Part shown: positions 21,926 to 32,100 of the stretch, one piece after another
How positions within the stretch are numbered: position 1 is the stretch's first letter
Layout: each line of letters starts with the position of its first letter
Origin: Melastoma dodecandrum
Taxonomy: Eukaryota; Streptophyta; Magnoliopsida; Myrtales; Melastomataceae
Direction of reading: 5' to 3'
Length of the DNA: 64,000 nucleotides
NCBI GenBank assembly: GCA_029817715.1
Contig: JARUPY010000005.1
Location: forward strand, 1 to 64,000
Notes under the pieces: generated by a model
What the model saw: the letters and a program-made list of their open reading frames with translations, nothing else
Database searches by the model: none
What the model was told of the DNA's origin: nothing
Made by a program: the position numbers and the translations under genes

Positions 21926-23982
21926 TTACATATTTAGCATACCATATGTTGAGTTCTCTTCGTAAATTACATGTCCATGCGTGTCCGAAGTACTTTCGTT
22001 GCATCCGTTGCCAACGATTCTGTAGTTCCCTGCGTTTCGGAAAGAGACGTTCATACGTACAGCATCGGGACTCATCAACTCCTCTGTTCCGCAACTTCTC
22101 TCGAGCTCCACTGTCAATTTTTTAACTTTCTTCTGCAGTTTACGAAATGTGCCATCCGTCTTCCCGGCCAAATAACACATACGTCTGCAATCTGCCATGA
22201 GAATACCCTGTCGCAGATCAGCCACATCAACAGAATATTCCGGCCTTGTAAATCCTTCTTCGTATATCACTTTGGCTGTCCTAGTCCACCTTTTCATTAC
22301 CAAATGCTTCGGTATGTGAACGAAGCCTTCGACTTTCGCTATGTGGAATATATGAGAACACGGAAATCCAAAGGTTTCGAAATGTAAGCAGCTGCATGTA
22401 AGTTCAACTGTATTCTTCGAAGACGAAACTTGCACGCACCTCCGCTCACCTTCGTAACATGACAGTATGTAGACGATCGCGATATTCCCGTCGACGACAT
22501 TTTCCACGTAAAATCTCGATTCCTTTTGCATCTCAATCTGCACCTTACGGAATGATGTCTGGGTGTACAAGCGACGTGCATCCTCCTCAAGTCGACGCAA
22601 CATCGTAATTGGCCTTAACGCCTTTTGCGATGAGTTGAAGTCCTGCTCATATTCCTTGTGACGAAGATCAACTACCGCACGCTCAAAGTTATGCACAAAA
22701 TCATGTAATTTGTGTTTCGCAGTCACATATCCCTTCATAAAACGATGCATTCGTTCGCATCATTGAGTGCTTCTAAGCTCAGCCCAAAAATGACCATGTA
22801 AACACGTTTGCCACCACATACGTCTGCATGCATAAATCTGTCGCAACCATCTAGTGCTCACCGATCCTGCATGTGATACCACAGACGACCACTCCTCTTC
22901 AACTTCTTCAGATGGTCTAGTACTGTACATGAAGGACGATATATGGGCTCGCAATCGCGGATCTTGTACGTGATGCGCAATGTTCCTGCTAAAATGCCAT
23001 AGACATAACCTGTGTCTTGCGGTTGGCCAAACTGCTCTAACAGATGCAATCATCGCCCGGTCGGAGTCCGTTACAACGCTAATCAGATGTTTCCCTCCCA
23101 TTACTTGCGTATGAGTACGGAATAGCCAACTGTAGTCATCAATTGTTTCAGAAGTCATCAATGCAGCACCAAATACAGTAGTCTGATGATGATGATTAAC
23201 GCCAACGATGATGATCATTTGCATCCCATATTTGTTCGTCTTGAACGTAGAGTCTACAGCTATAACATCGCCGAAAGCCTGGTAATCAGCAATGGATGTA
23301 CTATCGGCCCAATATATGCGACTGACTTGGTCATTTTCAACAAAAGTTTCATAAGTCATACCACTCTCACTACTTTTCCTAGAAAGGAGGTAAGCAATGA
23401 CGGAATCACAAGTACCGAATTCCCAGCCTGACTCTTCCTTAAGATTTCTGTTATTCACGTCCTTCATCAGGAAACCAACATGTTCGTGTCCCCCGGATAT
23501 GTGTACAAGTAGTCGCATGATATCACATTGCCTGAATCCAACATCCAGCATTCGGTGAACAAATGTCATATCTTCCTCGGAAATCTTGCGCCTTTCCCGC
23601 ATGAAATATGACAAATCATTGCTCACCATTTCATGATTGTGTTCTAACTTAACCGCAACCAAATTCCATTGTCCGTTCATCTCGACTCTAGCTTTGAAGA
23701 AACAACCGCAACCTGTTCTCTCAGACGGCCTAACCCAACCAAGTTCCGTCAACACATGGGCATCCGAACATTCAACTTCCCTTAAGCAAACCCACTTTCT
23801 CATAACGCATTCACCGTTTCGAAGCTTCTGACGATCTCTTCTGCTAACTGAAAAGCCACGTACCATCGCATAGATTTTAACGAACTCTTCAACTTCTTCA
23901 GAAGTACCGAATTACATACTGAACAACTGCTCCTCATTCATGTCCGTTACTATATTGAAGAGTTCATTCGTATCCTGCTCAC
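21926..23982 (-). pseudogene. MULE-2 gene B: FAR1/MuDR-like transposase with two nonsense codons
   Basis: The coding exon begins at 23982 after acceptor TTGTAG and stays in one frame to 21926. MNEEQLFSM starts at 23941, then TAA (23914-23912), then FGTSEEVEEFVKIYAMVRGF typical of a FAR1 DNA-binding domain, with Cys/His ligands (GCGCFFKARV, HNH). Counting from the Met at 23866, the MULE DDE region has Asp205 in VIAVDSTFKTNKYG and Asp267 in VVTDSDRAM, followed by HRLCLWHF. A TGA at 22762-22760 interrupts the conserved segment STQ-stop-CERMHRF, where relatives have Arg, so a single CGA-to-TGA change would explain it. Downstream is the SWIM zinc finger CSC...PCSH. Everything else is intact. It would bind the TIRs and cut DNA if full length. 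Confidence 0.9.
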
Positions 23983-24423
23983 CTACAATCACGGATATCA
24001 GGTAACGCTGGACATATTTCGGTCCATATTATTGGAGGCAAACAGGTTGAAAAAGTGAGGCCACGGAACCTCACCAAATCGTGGGGGCTGCTGATTGAAG
24101 ACACCATCCATTTCTTCTAAGAACATAAGACAGAGACCGTATCCCGCAGGCCGATATCGTAATGGGCAACACTTCTGCTTCCACGCAATGTAATGGCCAA
24201 ACTATGCTTGATCAAAATATACCTGCTCTACGATGATTTATGGTTTCTCAGGCAAACACTCCGGCATCACTGTTGTTCGGAGAGGAAGGGTTATCGGACA
24301 TTCAGTCTAAACCAATCAAAGACTACGACAACACACCTCATGTCAGCATCGTCGATGGCAACGGGACGCCGAGTTCACGCACGGCATATCGAAGCGGGTG
24401 AGGGTGGAATAAACGGGCCACGC

Positions 24424-25493
24424 AGCTCATGACATTTCCTGAACAGTGAAGGGGGTTGGAGCCGCCGATCGGAGGGCAGGGGAGGTTCGGATGGGATGAA
24501 TGGAGGAAAGCGGCTCCTCAAGGACGCTTCGATCAGGACCTCGGGAGGATGAAGTTGGAAGGAGGACGACGAGGACGACGGAGGACGAAGGCTGAAAAGG
24601 GGTAAAATTACAAATGGAATGTGGGACTGGTTTAGTAATTTAACCGCAAGGGTAGATTTGTAATTTCACATAGAAAGCTGGTTTGTTTTCAGGTTCGGAA
24701 TGTACCGTTCTGTTTAGTAAATTACTAAAAATTTTAGTAATTGTTTACTAAATTTTTTTCAAAAATTAGTAACTGATTACGAAAAGTAATACAAAATTTT
24801 AGTAATTTACTAACGACTTTACTATGTCAAACAGTAATTTACTAATTTTGATTACAAAATTAGTAAATCATTACTAAATTTCCCAAAAAAATTTAGTAAA
24901 CGTTACTAATTTCTCACTGTTTGACGATTCAGAAAGTTACTAGAACCAATTACTAAAATTTTTAGTAACCGTGTACTAAAAATAACGAAAAGTTTAGTAA
25001 TCGATTACTAAAGTTCTACAGTGAATTTTTAGTAACGATTACTAAAATAAACTGTAAAATCACCGTTTTTTAGTAATCGGTTACTAAACTGACCACCACT
25101 TTTTAGTAATCGATTACTAAAAAGTTTAGTAATGTGTTTTAGTAACTTTACTAATCTTCAAACAGTGAAAAGTTAGTAACCAATTACTAAAGTTCTACAG
25201 TGAATTTTTAGTAACGATTACTAAAATAAACTGTAAAATCATCGTTTTTTTAGTAATCGATTACTAAACTGAACACCACTTTTTAGTAATCGATTACTAA
25301 AATTTTTAGTAATGTGTTTTAGTAACTTTACTAATCTTCAAACAGTGAAAAGTTAGTAACCAATTACTAATTTTTTTTAGTAATTTACTAATACTTTTAC
25401 TAAAAAATGTCGATTTTTAGTAACATTACTAAAATTTTTTTAGTAATTAGTAAAGCATGTAACGGTTACGTGCACGTAACGTTAGCCGCTTCC
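24424..25493 (-). repeat. Right TIR of MULE-2
   Basis: Inverted copy of 16446-17460. The tandem duplication recurs with a 179-bp period (25021 and 25200), and four exact copies of the 20-bp palindrome start at 24993, 25102, 25249 and 25282. The transposase gene reads inward from this end. Confidence 0.9.
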
Positions 25494-25503
25494 TTCACAC
25501 GAC
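25494..25503. repeat. Right target-site duplication of MULE-2
   Basis: Exact second copy of TTCACACGAC. Confidence 0.95.
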
Positions 25504-26740
25504 AGATATCGGGTCGAATCCTTGTTTGGATATTGAAAGAAAATGTGCAAACACTTTATTTGAAACGGACAGGCTTTTATGTCATTTTGACATTTCTTTG
25601 GCCTCTTTTCAGTTTTTTTTTTTTTTAAAAAAAATATGAAACGTGAAGCCTCTAAAAGATGGAATTTATATGCGGCTATGTGCTTGGAGTTTGTTAATGT
25701 GACTGCAAAGTGAAGGGACGCCACGAAAGCATTTTCGGACTTTCCGTGTAAACGATTTCCTCAATCTTCTAGAAGCGAGTGGCGGGAGGGAGTTCCCCCA
25801 GACGGGGCATCAAAAATTGATGGAAGAGGTAGACCGGAAATGGGCTTGTATAATAAAAACAAGTAGCTGGGAAGGGAGACAGAGGGACATGCTGGGGTCA
25901 TCGCAGCAGTAAATATGAATAAAAAAGCAGTTGAAATAGTGATATGCTTGCATTTTTATCACGCACATAATTTGTGTATAAGTAAACGTGTCCAACTGCT
26001 CGAATACAAACCCAACGACAGCAACAAAATTCAACACAAATTATTTTAAAATCATATCATTGTAAAATCTCCTCCTCTCTTTAACTAAAGGAAATTAATA
26101 CCAAATTATTATTATTATTTTTTTTAGATTTGGTAATTTTAAATGTCTAGAAGTTCACCATCATGTTCAAAATAGTAATGTATCTGCATGAAGGGATGTG
26201 TGTATAGAAAAGAAACGTAAGCCCGTTCTTCTCCACTTGGCACGCAATCGTTTGGGCCTCCTTTCTTCGAAGCTAAGGAAAAAGAGGATCCCGACCTAAT
26301 TAGCGGATATCCGTGTGGTCTGAAAGGGATGGGATGGGACCGGCCCCGACAAACATGAGGCCGGTATGCCCCGCCCCGCCCGTACGATTTCGACAGCTCA
26401 CGCTTGCCAGAAACCAGAAAAATCATGTATTTTGTCGAGTTTTAGCAAATCTTCTTTTCCTTCAAATCAAAAGCAGGCCGTCCATTCCATTTTAACATTC
26501 AACGACAACAACCCTTCCCTTCCCTCCCTCTCATAGTCATAGCAGCAGCTTCAGCTCCTTCTTTTGCTTCGGCATCTGGATGGACGTGGACTCAGTCCTA
26601 ACCCATGAAAAAGTAGTCGAAATTAAATTAGCAAATTTGACAGAGAGGACGAAGGGGAAATAAATGGAAAATTGACAGAGCAGGGGGGGTGGGGAGGAGG
26701 AGATCGTTTCCCAAAAATAAATGAACGCGTCTGATCCTCT
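25504..26740. other. Intergenic, distal upstream region of the desaturase
   Basis: No gene supported. The 26139-26500 part is a GC-richer patch without a recognisable domain on either strand. C/T-rich leader-like sequence appears near 26510-26560. Confidence 0.45.
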
Positions 26741-26752
26741 CTTTTATAAATT
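26741..26752 (+). promoter_or_regulatory. Candidate TATA box of the desaturase gene
   Basis: CTTTTATAAATT lies about 140 bp before the desaturase ATG, consistent with a transcription start around 26775 and a leader of some 115 nt. It is inferred from sequence alone. Confidence 0.45.
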
Positions 26753-26888
26753 AATGATTCCCTCCCCGGGGTTTCATTACTTTCTTGAAACAAAATAAAA
26801 AGAAACGCGTTTGTTTGTGTTGGTAAATAAGAAGAAAAAAAAAGGGGGTAAGCTTTCTCTTTCTCTTCCGATCCGTAAAAAGTATCGG

Positions 26889-28232
26889 ATGGAGGGAGAG
26901 AAGAAATACATTACCCGGGAGGAGCTCCGGCTTCACAACAAGCCCGGCGACCTCTGGGTCTCCATCCAGGGCAAGGTCTACGACGTCTCCCAATGGGCCA
27001 GCCGCCACCCCGGAGGCGACCTCCCCCTCCTCACCCTCGCCGGCCAAGACATCACCGACGCCTTCATCGCCTACCACCCCGGCTCCGCCTGGAAGTACCT
27101 CTCCGATCTCTTCACCGGCTTCCACCTCCAGGATTTCGAGGTCTCCGATGTCTCCAAGGATTACCGCAGGCTCGCCTCTGAGTTCTCCCGTCTCGGCCTC
27201 TTCGACCAGAAGGGCCACGGCGTTATGTTCTCCTTCACCATCCTCTCCGCCTTGTTCGCCGTCTGCGTCTACGGCGTGGTTAAGGTGCAGAGCGCCTGGG
27301 TCCACCTGGCTTGCGCTGTCCTCCTGGGTCTCATCTGGGTGCAGGTCACCTACGTGGGTCACGACGCCGGCCACTACGAGGTCATGTCCAGCAAAGGCTT
27401 CAACAAGCTGGCTCAGCTTGTCGCGGGGAACTGCACCACTGGGATCAGCATCGCCTGGTGGAAGTGGACCCACAATGCCCACCACCTCGCCTGCAACAGC
27501 CTTGACCATGACCCCGATCTCCAGCACATCCCTGTGTTCGCAGTCTCGTCGAGGCTGTTCAAGTCGATGACGTCCTACTTCTACGGGAGGAAGATGAACT
27601 TTGACTGGGTCGCACGCCTGCTGGTGAGCTATCAGCACTGGACTTTCTACCCGGTGATGTGCTTCGGCAGGATCAACCTGTTCCTACAGACATTCCTGCT
27701 CCTGGTCTCGAAGAGGCCGGTACCGGACAGGGCCCTGAACATACTGGGGATATTAGTGTTCTGGACGTGGTACCCACTGCTGGTGTCGTGCCTGCCGAGC
27801 TGGCCGGAGAGGATAATGTTTGTGGGGGTGAGCATAGCGGTGACGAGCATACAGCACGTGCAGTTCTGCTTGAACCACTTCTCGGCGAACGTATACGTAG
27901 GGCCGCCAAAGGGGAACGACTGGTTCCAGAACCAGACAAACGGGACGATAGACATATCGTGCCCTCAGTGGATGGACTGGTTCCACGGGGGGTTGCAGTT
28001 CCAGCTGGAGCATCACCTGTTCCCGAGGCTGCCGAGGTGCCAACTGCGGAAGATAGCACCACTGGCGAGGGACCTTTGCAAGAAGCACAACCTGCAGTAC
28101 AGGAACCCAACCTTCTGGGAAGCCAACAGGTGGACATTGAGGACATTGAGGACGGCGGCTTTGCAGGCAAGGGACCTCACCAATCCCTTGCCCAAGAACC
28201 TTGTTTGGGAAGCTGTTAACACCCACGGCTGA
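26889..28232 (+). CDS. SLD: Sphingolipid (sphingoid long-chain base) delta-8 desaturase
   Basis: Intronless 447-residue frame beginning MEGEKKYITREELRLHNKPG. A fused N-terminal cytochrome b5 domain carries the haem motif HPGGD at residues 40-44. The desaturase has three histidine boxes: HDAGH (158-162), HNAHH (195-199) and QLEHH (372-376), the last with Gln replacing the first His as in front-end desaturases. Hydrophobic membrane segments lie between the boxes. The enzyme inserts a delta-8 double bond into the long-chain base of sphingolipids in the ER, drawing electrons through its own b5 domain. An in-frame ATG 26 codons upstream would only add a Lys-rich leader; the family start is MEGEKK. 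Length and motifs are normal. GC-rich codon use contrasts with the AT-rich surroundings. Confidence 0.97.
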   Translation: MEGEKKYITREELRLHNKPGDLWVSIQGKVYDVSQWASRHPGGDLPLLTLAGQDITDAFIAYHPGSAWKYLSDLFTGFHLQDFEVSDVSKDYRRLASEFSRLGLFDQKGHGVMFSFTILSALFAVCVYGVVKVQSAWVHLACAVLLGLIWVQVTYVGHDAGHYEVMSSKGFNKLAQLVAGNCTTGISIAWWKWTHNAHHLACNSLDHDPDLQHIPVFAVSSRLFKSMTSYFYGRKMNFDWVARLLVSYQHWTFYPVMCFGRINLFLQTFLLLVSKRPVPDRALNILGILVFWTWYPLLVSCLPSWPERIMFVGVSIAVTSIQHVQFCLNHFSANVYVGPPKGNDWFQNQTNGTIDISCPQWMDWFHGGLQFQLEHHLFPRLPRCQLRKIAPLARDLCKKHNLQYRNPTFWEANRWTLRTLRTAALQARDLTNPLPKNLVWEAVNTHG

Positions 28233-29499
28233 GAGGCTGGCCGGCTGATTTATTTTCCCTTTCATTGTTTGTCTTTTGGGAAAAAAAAAGGAACCCACAT
28301 GTTTGACTTGAACCCGACCCATGTGATATGTTCTAGGTATCTGCTCCCTCTTTTTTTCTTTCTTGTTTTGCTTAATTGACCAAGGAAACTATTGCAAGAA
28401 TCTGGGGCAGGGGGTGGTCATATTTTACAATTTATTTATACTAAATGAATGAATGCATGAAGATGAAGGAGCGACCAACAAACACTCTCTTTTCCTCTTG
28501 AATCTGGTTCCTATCAGAGAGTTTACGTCAGTAGTCGGTCACGACAAAGCCACCAACTCCCTCTCCCCTCCATTCTTCATTTTGGGGCGGGATATGTTTT
28601 CCCCTCAGTTTAAGGTTCTTCTAGTTACTTGGGCAATTACCAGTCTCATCTTTTTTCTCTTATCCACTTACTTGGGCAAATACTACTGCATATACCCACT
28701 TAGTGATTTGATTTTTAAGTGGGGTTCCCTCAATAACTTAGGGTACTCTGACAACCTGAAAGATTACCTCGGTACTGTGGCTTACTAGCTAATAGACCCC
28801 CTCGAGTAGCAGCTGCTGGATGTGGCGGTGATGGACCTACTTGTCATGAGTCTTAACCAGGTAGCTGAGTGCTTGCTTACCCAGTTAGTTTTTCTACCTG
28901 GACATTCTGTCTTGCCTCTGTTGTTGTACCATGCCAAGGGAGATTCTATCTCTTCATTTGAATTTCATTGTGCTTCTGTCAATTCGATCTATAGCTGTAA
29001 TGTCAGCTTCTGTTTTCTGCTGTTGACAAAAATTTCTCGGTGGATCAGATTCTATCATAAAAAAAGTTTCATTTTCAGTCCACAAATAAATGCAGATGCG
29101 AGGCATAACCTTTTTCCAGCTAAAGTTTGTAATCAAACTTCAGGTCTGACAATGGTTTTGCGTGGCCTGTACAATCTAACTAGCCATTTCATGCATCTAA
29201 TGTTTTGCCATGGAATCCTTTAAACGCAGGTACTCTGGCAGCAAAAACGTTATCTTGGCATTTAGCATACGAGACAAAATCTACTTTGAGAATATCTCAG
29301 CTAAGGTACACAATTGGGCGTCCACAAAAGTGGCTTACTTCTGAAGGTTGTCTTTAAGCATTGCAGTGAAGAACGGAAGCCCGGCGTCTTCAATCTCCTG
29401 GGTGTAACTTCACGGCTGCCGGGCCTACTTTCAGACCTTTTTCCTTGTCACGCCTCTAGTTTGTGCATCTGAGCATCAATTCCTTGCTTGTACAGTGAC
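28233..29499. other. 3' region of desaturase and unassigned spacer
   Basis: The desaturase 3' untranslated region probably ends before about 28450. Frames of 111 codons at 28453-28788 and 133 codons at 28822-29223 have no domain I recognise. A transcript leader for the small downstream gene could lie here. Confidence 0.4.
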
Positions 29500-29897
29500 A
29501 TGCATAGTTTGCGAAGAAAGCCAGCTGCTGCTCATACTCGAGAGGGGAGAGGACTACCTGCTTACAGCACAGCAACATCATCAATTGATGCTGGCCGCAA
29601 GGTAATAATTCAAACTCTAAGTGTATCTATTGAGCCGCCACTTGTGTGATGCTGGTGCATTGTAACGGATCACCTGATGGTTTTAACTGTCAACAAAGTT
29701 GTATTTAGAACGGAACTGATACAAGGGATAATCCCTTTTGCTTCTGTCAGGAGTCGTTGGATGGCTCCAAACCATTGACGACCTTCAAGTCATTCAACAG
29801 CGTGAACTGGAATGCGATTCCACCCCGAAAGCAAAAGCATGCTGTCTGCTTTCCTCATGAACTGGTTCAACATTTGAAGGCTAGCCCTTCGTCATAA
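29500..29897 (+). CDS. Small two-exon ORF, 82 residues, unrecognised
   Basis: Exon 29500-29601 (MHSLRRKPAAAHTREGRGL onward, 34 codons) ends AAG before a GTAATA donor. Exon 29751-29897 follows a pyrimidine-rich CTTCTGTCAG acceptor and ends in TAA. The joined frame is open and basic: an N-terminal Arg/Lys cluster, then SFNSVNWNAIPPRKQKHAVC, and a short C-terminus ending KASPSS. The exon may instead start upstream at the acceptor-like TTGTACAG, making this the last two exons of a longer gene. No domain, signal peptide or membrane span is visible. Function unknown. Confidence 0.35.
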
Positions 29898-30242
29898 ATG
29901 GTAGGCGGGAGTAGACAGCATAAGAGAGTTCAAATCAAAGTTGGGCAAAACAGACCGTGTAATTCACTCGTGGGGACGATGGATGCTACACTAAGAAGGG
30001 GTGAGTTAGTGTTCAAGCCTGGTTAATAATTTTTAACTCATTTTCAATAAACCCTAATGGAAGAAAACTTCTGTAAAACAAAATTGTAGGAACCGATTTT
30101 TGTAAGACAGAAAGTACGAATATGACTAAGATTTGATTTGATAGACGTAAAGATATTTATAGTGGTTCGGCAATTTGCTTATGTCTACTCTCACCCATAA
30201 TTTGAATGGTTATCACTAAATCGTAATGTAGTAGTGATTACA
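29898..30242. other. Spacer before decayed repeat cluster
   Basis: AT-rich sequence with no gene; GTGGTTCGGCAATTTGC at about 30162 resembles phrases common in plant interspersed repeats. Confidence 0.35.
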
Positions 30243-30400
30243 AAAGGTGATACGTGATCAACCTTTACAACACAGACATAAGGTCTTGCACCAAAGGTGA
30301 TCGTTTCCTCTCTACAACACATAGCAAAAGGTTTTGTACTAAAGGTGATTGAGTTGCACAATACAGACCAGAAGGTTCTGCATCGAAGGTGACTGAGTTG
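30243..30400 (+). repeat. Degenerate minisatellite, about 45-50 bp units
   Basis: AAAGGTGAT recurs at 30243, 30293, 30341 and (as AAGGTGAC) 30386, with partly conserved sequence between (ACAACACA...AAGGTNTTGCAC). Confidence 0.65.
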
Positions 30401-30459
30401 CACGTGTAAACGTGACTAACAAAGGTAACCAAGTTCGTGGACGTTTCTCTTGTGCGGTG

Positions 30460-30640
30460 TCCTCGCCTGCACAGCTACTCGCCGTGACTTCCTTCAAGAC
30501 TTTTCACTCCGACGGCGTCACCAACTGCACAACAACTCGCTGCGACTTCCACAAGACTTTTCACTCTGGCAGCGTCCCCACTTGTATAGCAACCCGCTGC
30601 GACTTCCCTTGCGCGATCCCTCAAGACAGTGACTAAGAAG
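30460..30640 (+). repeat. Degenerate minisatellite, 57-bp units
   Basis: CAAGACTTTTCACTC recurs at 30495 and 30552, and CGCTGCGACTTCC-like words recur three times, giving about three 57-bp units next to the previous array. Confidence 0.65.
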
Positions 30641-30759
30641 ACACAAAACCCCTACCCAAGATTATCTTGTAGAACATGTTAAGATTTTGAGATTACGCAA
30701 TATTGCAGAAGATATTGTAAGAATATAATGTCTAATATAGTTAGATATTATATGATTCT

Positions 30760-31110
30760 AAGCTAATACCTAGATCCTATTATATTAAATTTTTAACTTG
30801 GAGGACAAGTTAGGATTATCTAAAAATAGGGGCTTTGTCTAGGTTATTAGGTGTGGTGTGACACGGTGAGTGTGTGGCATTCACGGGATTCAGGGTCGGG
30901 ATTTTTTTGTATATCGGGAGCTTGAGCAACACACTTGGTGCTTTTGTAATCCTGATTATCTAGTGGAATCTCCGGAGGACCTCCTGTGGACGTAGGTCAA
31001 CTTTGGTCGAACCACGTAAATCTTGCGTGTGTTCTTTTCTAGTTTCGCCATCAAGGCTTGACACGACAGCAAAATTTTTTCCAACAGAACGAACCACATA
31101 AACTGGTCAG
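30760..31110 (+). mobile_element. Possible Ty1/copia-type LTR remnant
   Basis: The stretch GTCAACTTTGGTCGAACCAC and the following AAATCTTGCGTGTG, with a polyadenylation-like region before it, resembles the 3' portion of plant copia LTRs. No paired LTR or internal domain was identified, so this is tentative. Confidence 0.35.
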
Positions 31111-32100
31111 TCCCTCACATTTTGTGTTCCTAGGGTATCTGCCATTTTCTCCGGCCCACTACACCATTAGCCATGCCAGCAACTAGCCACACGCCTCCAC
31201 CCACGACTCCCGCAACCTCCAACCAAGATTCCCTTGTGGCTCCCAAGTCACTTTCCCAGAAGACTTCACCGACGCTACAACTTTCTGCAGCTCACGTCTC
31301 TCATGTGTGACTAACTCTCAAACGAACAAGAATTTACAAGCTCTCAACACACTCTCTGGATTTTTACACAATGATACTTATCAACACATTATGATACACG
31401 CATTGCATATGGTCAAAATGGCTCTCCAACTATAAAAAAAGTTTTAAGCTAAACTTAGTAAAAGGTGATACTTGATAAACCAGGCTTCAGCACACGAAAG
31501 ATAATCAATTATTAGATAATATAACAATTCCATATGTACAAATGGGAAATCAAATCATATTAACAGGATTACGATTTGATAAGATTCCCATGAATAATGG
31601 AAATTTGATATCATTTTATCCAAGATGTATAGTTGAATGAATCTAGACAGATGATATGGAAAATTGTTCCAAAGAACCCCTTGGTGGTCAAGTCAATCTA
31701 TAGAAGGTTGGAGACAACCTTATAAAACATTTTCTTAAATAGGTAATATATTTCCTTCGATGGAAAATATAATTCATATTATAATTTTTTGGTAATATAA
31801 TCAATGGATTTCGATCATATTAATATCTTGATCGATTTCTTTTTAATTTCGTAATTAAAAAATTACTAAATAATCACAAAAATATTTCATGCATAAAGTT
31901 ATCAACATGAGTAGCTTATGTAGTGTTGATGGTTTAATTCTGTTTCACAGAAGATCAAGACTCATCTTCAAAACTAATTCAACAATGGAGTTGGGACTGA
32001 CTATTAAATAAAAGGACGAACAAAAGGGGAAGTTCATACAATTCAGCTACTAATGTAGTAGATTTTGATGGGGTTTTGTCACTCATGAATAATCGACGTG
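31111..32100. other. Gene-free AT-rich spacer
   Basis: I see no gene or clear repeat structure here. Confidence 0.4.

Larger units (their letters stand above)
16446..25493. mobile_element. MULE-2: Mutator-like element with two genes, 9,048 bp
   Basis: Perfect 10-bp target-site duplications flank perfectly inverted termini GGAAGCGGCTAACGTTACGTGC. TIRs of about 1,015 bp (left) and 1,070 bp (right) are highly similar. The interior carries a plus-strand gene with a plant-mobile-domain-like N-terminal part and a Ulp1 C48 peptidase, and a minus-strand FAR1/MuDR-like transposase gene; the two converge near 21.6-21.9 kb. This two-gene layout fits Ulp1-bearing plant MULEs (Kaonashi-type). Both genes carry in-frame stops, so this copy is probably defective, although TIR similarity and exact duplications suggest it is not very old. 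Confidence 0.95.

Noticed and set aside
22760..23866. Two separate transposase genes on the minus strand (23866-22760 and 22750-21926)
   Set aside because: Both frames are the same frame separated by one TGA within a conserved motif, so they are one interrupted gene.
16446..25493. CRISPR-like or satellite array interpretation of the repeated TAGTAA words
   Set aside because: Spacing is irregular, words occur in both orientations, and the array mirrors exactly between the two ends of a transposon in a plant nuclear context.
26751..27638. A 295-codon minus-strand ORF over the desaturase
   Set aside because: It is the antisense shadow of the GC-rich desaturase coding region and has no domain; the plus-strand frame has all desaturase motifs.
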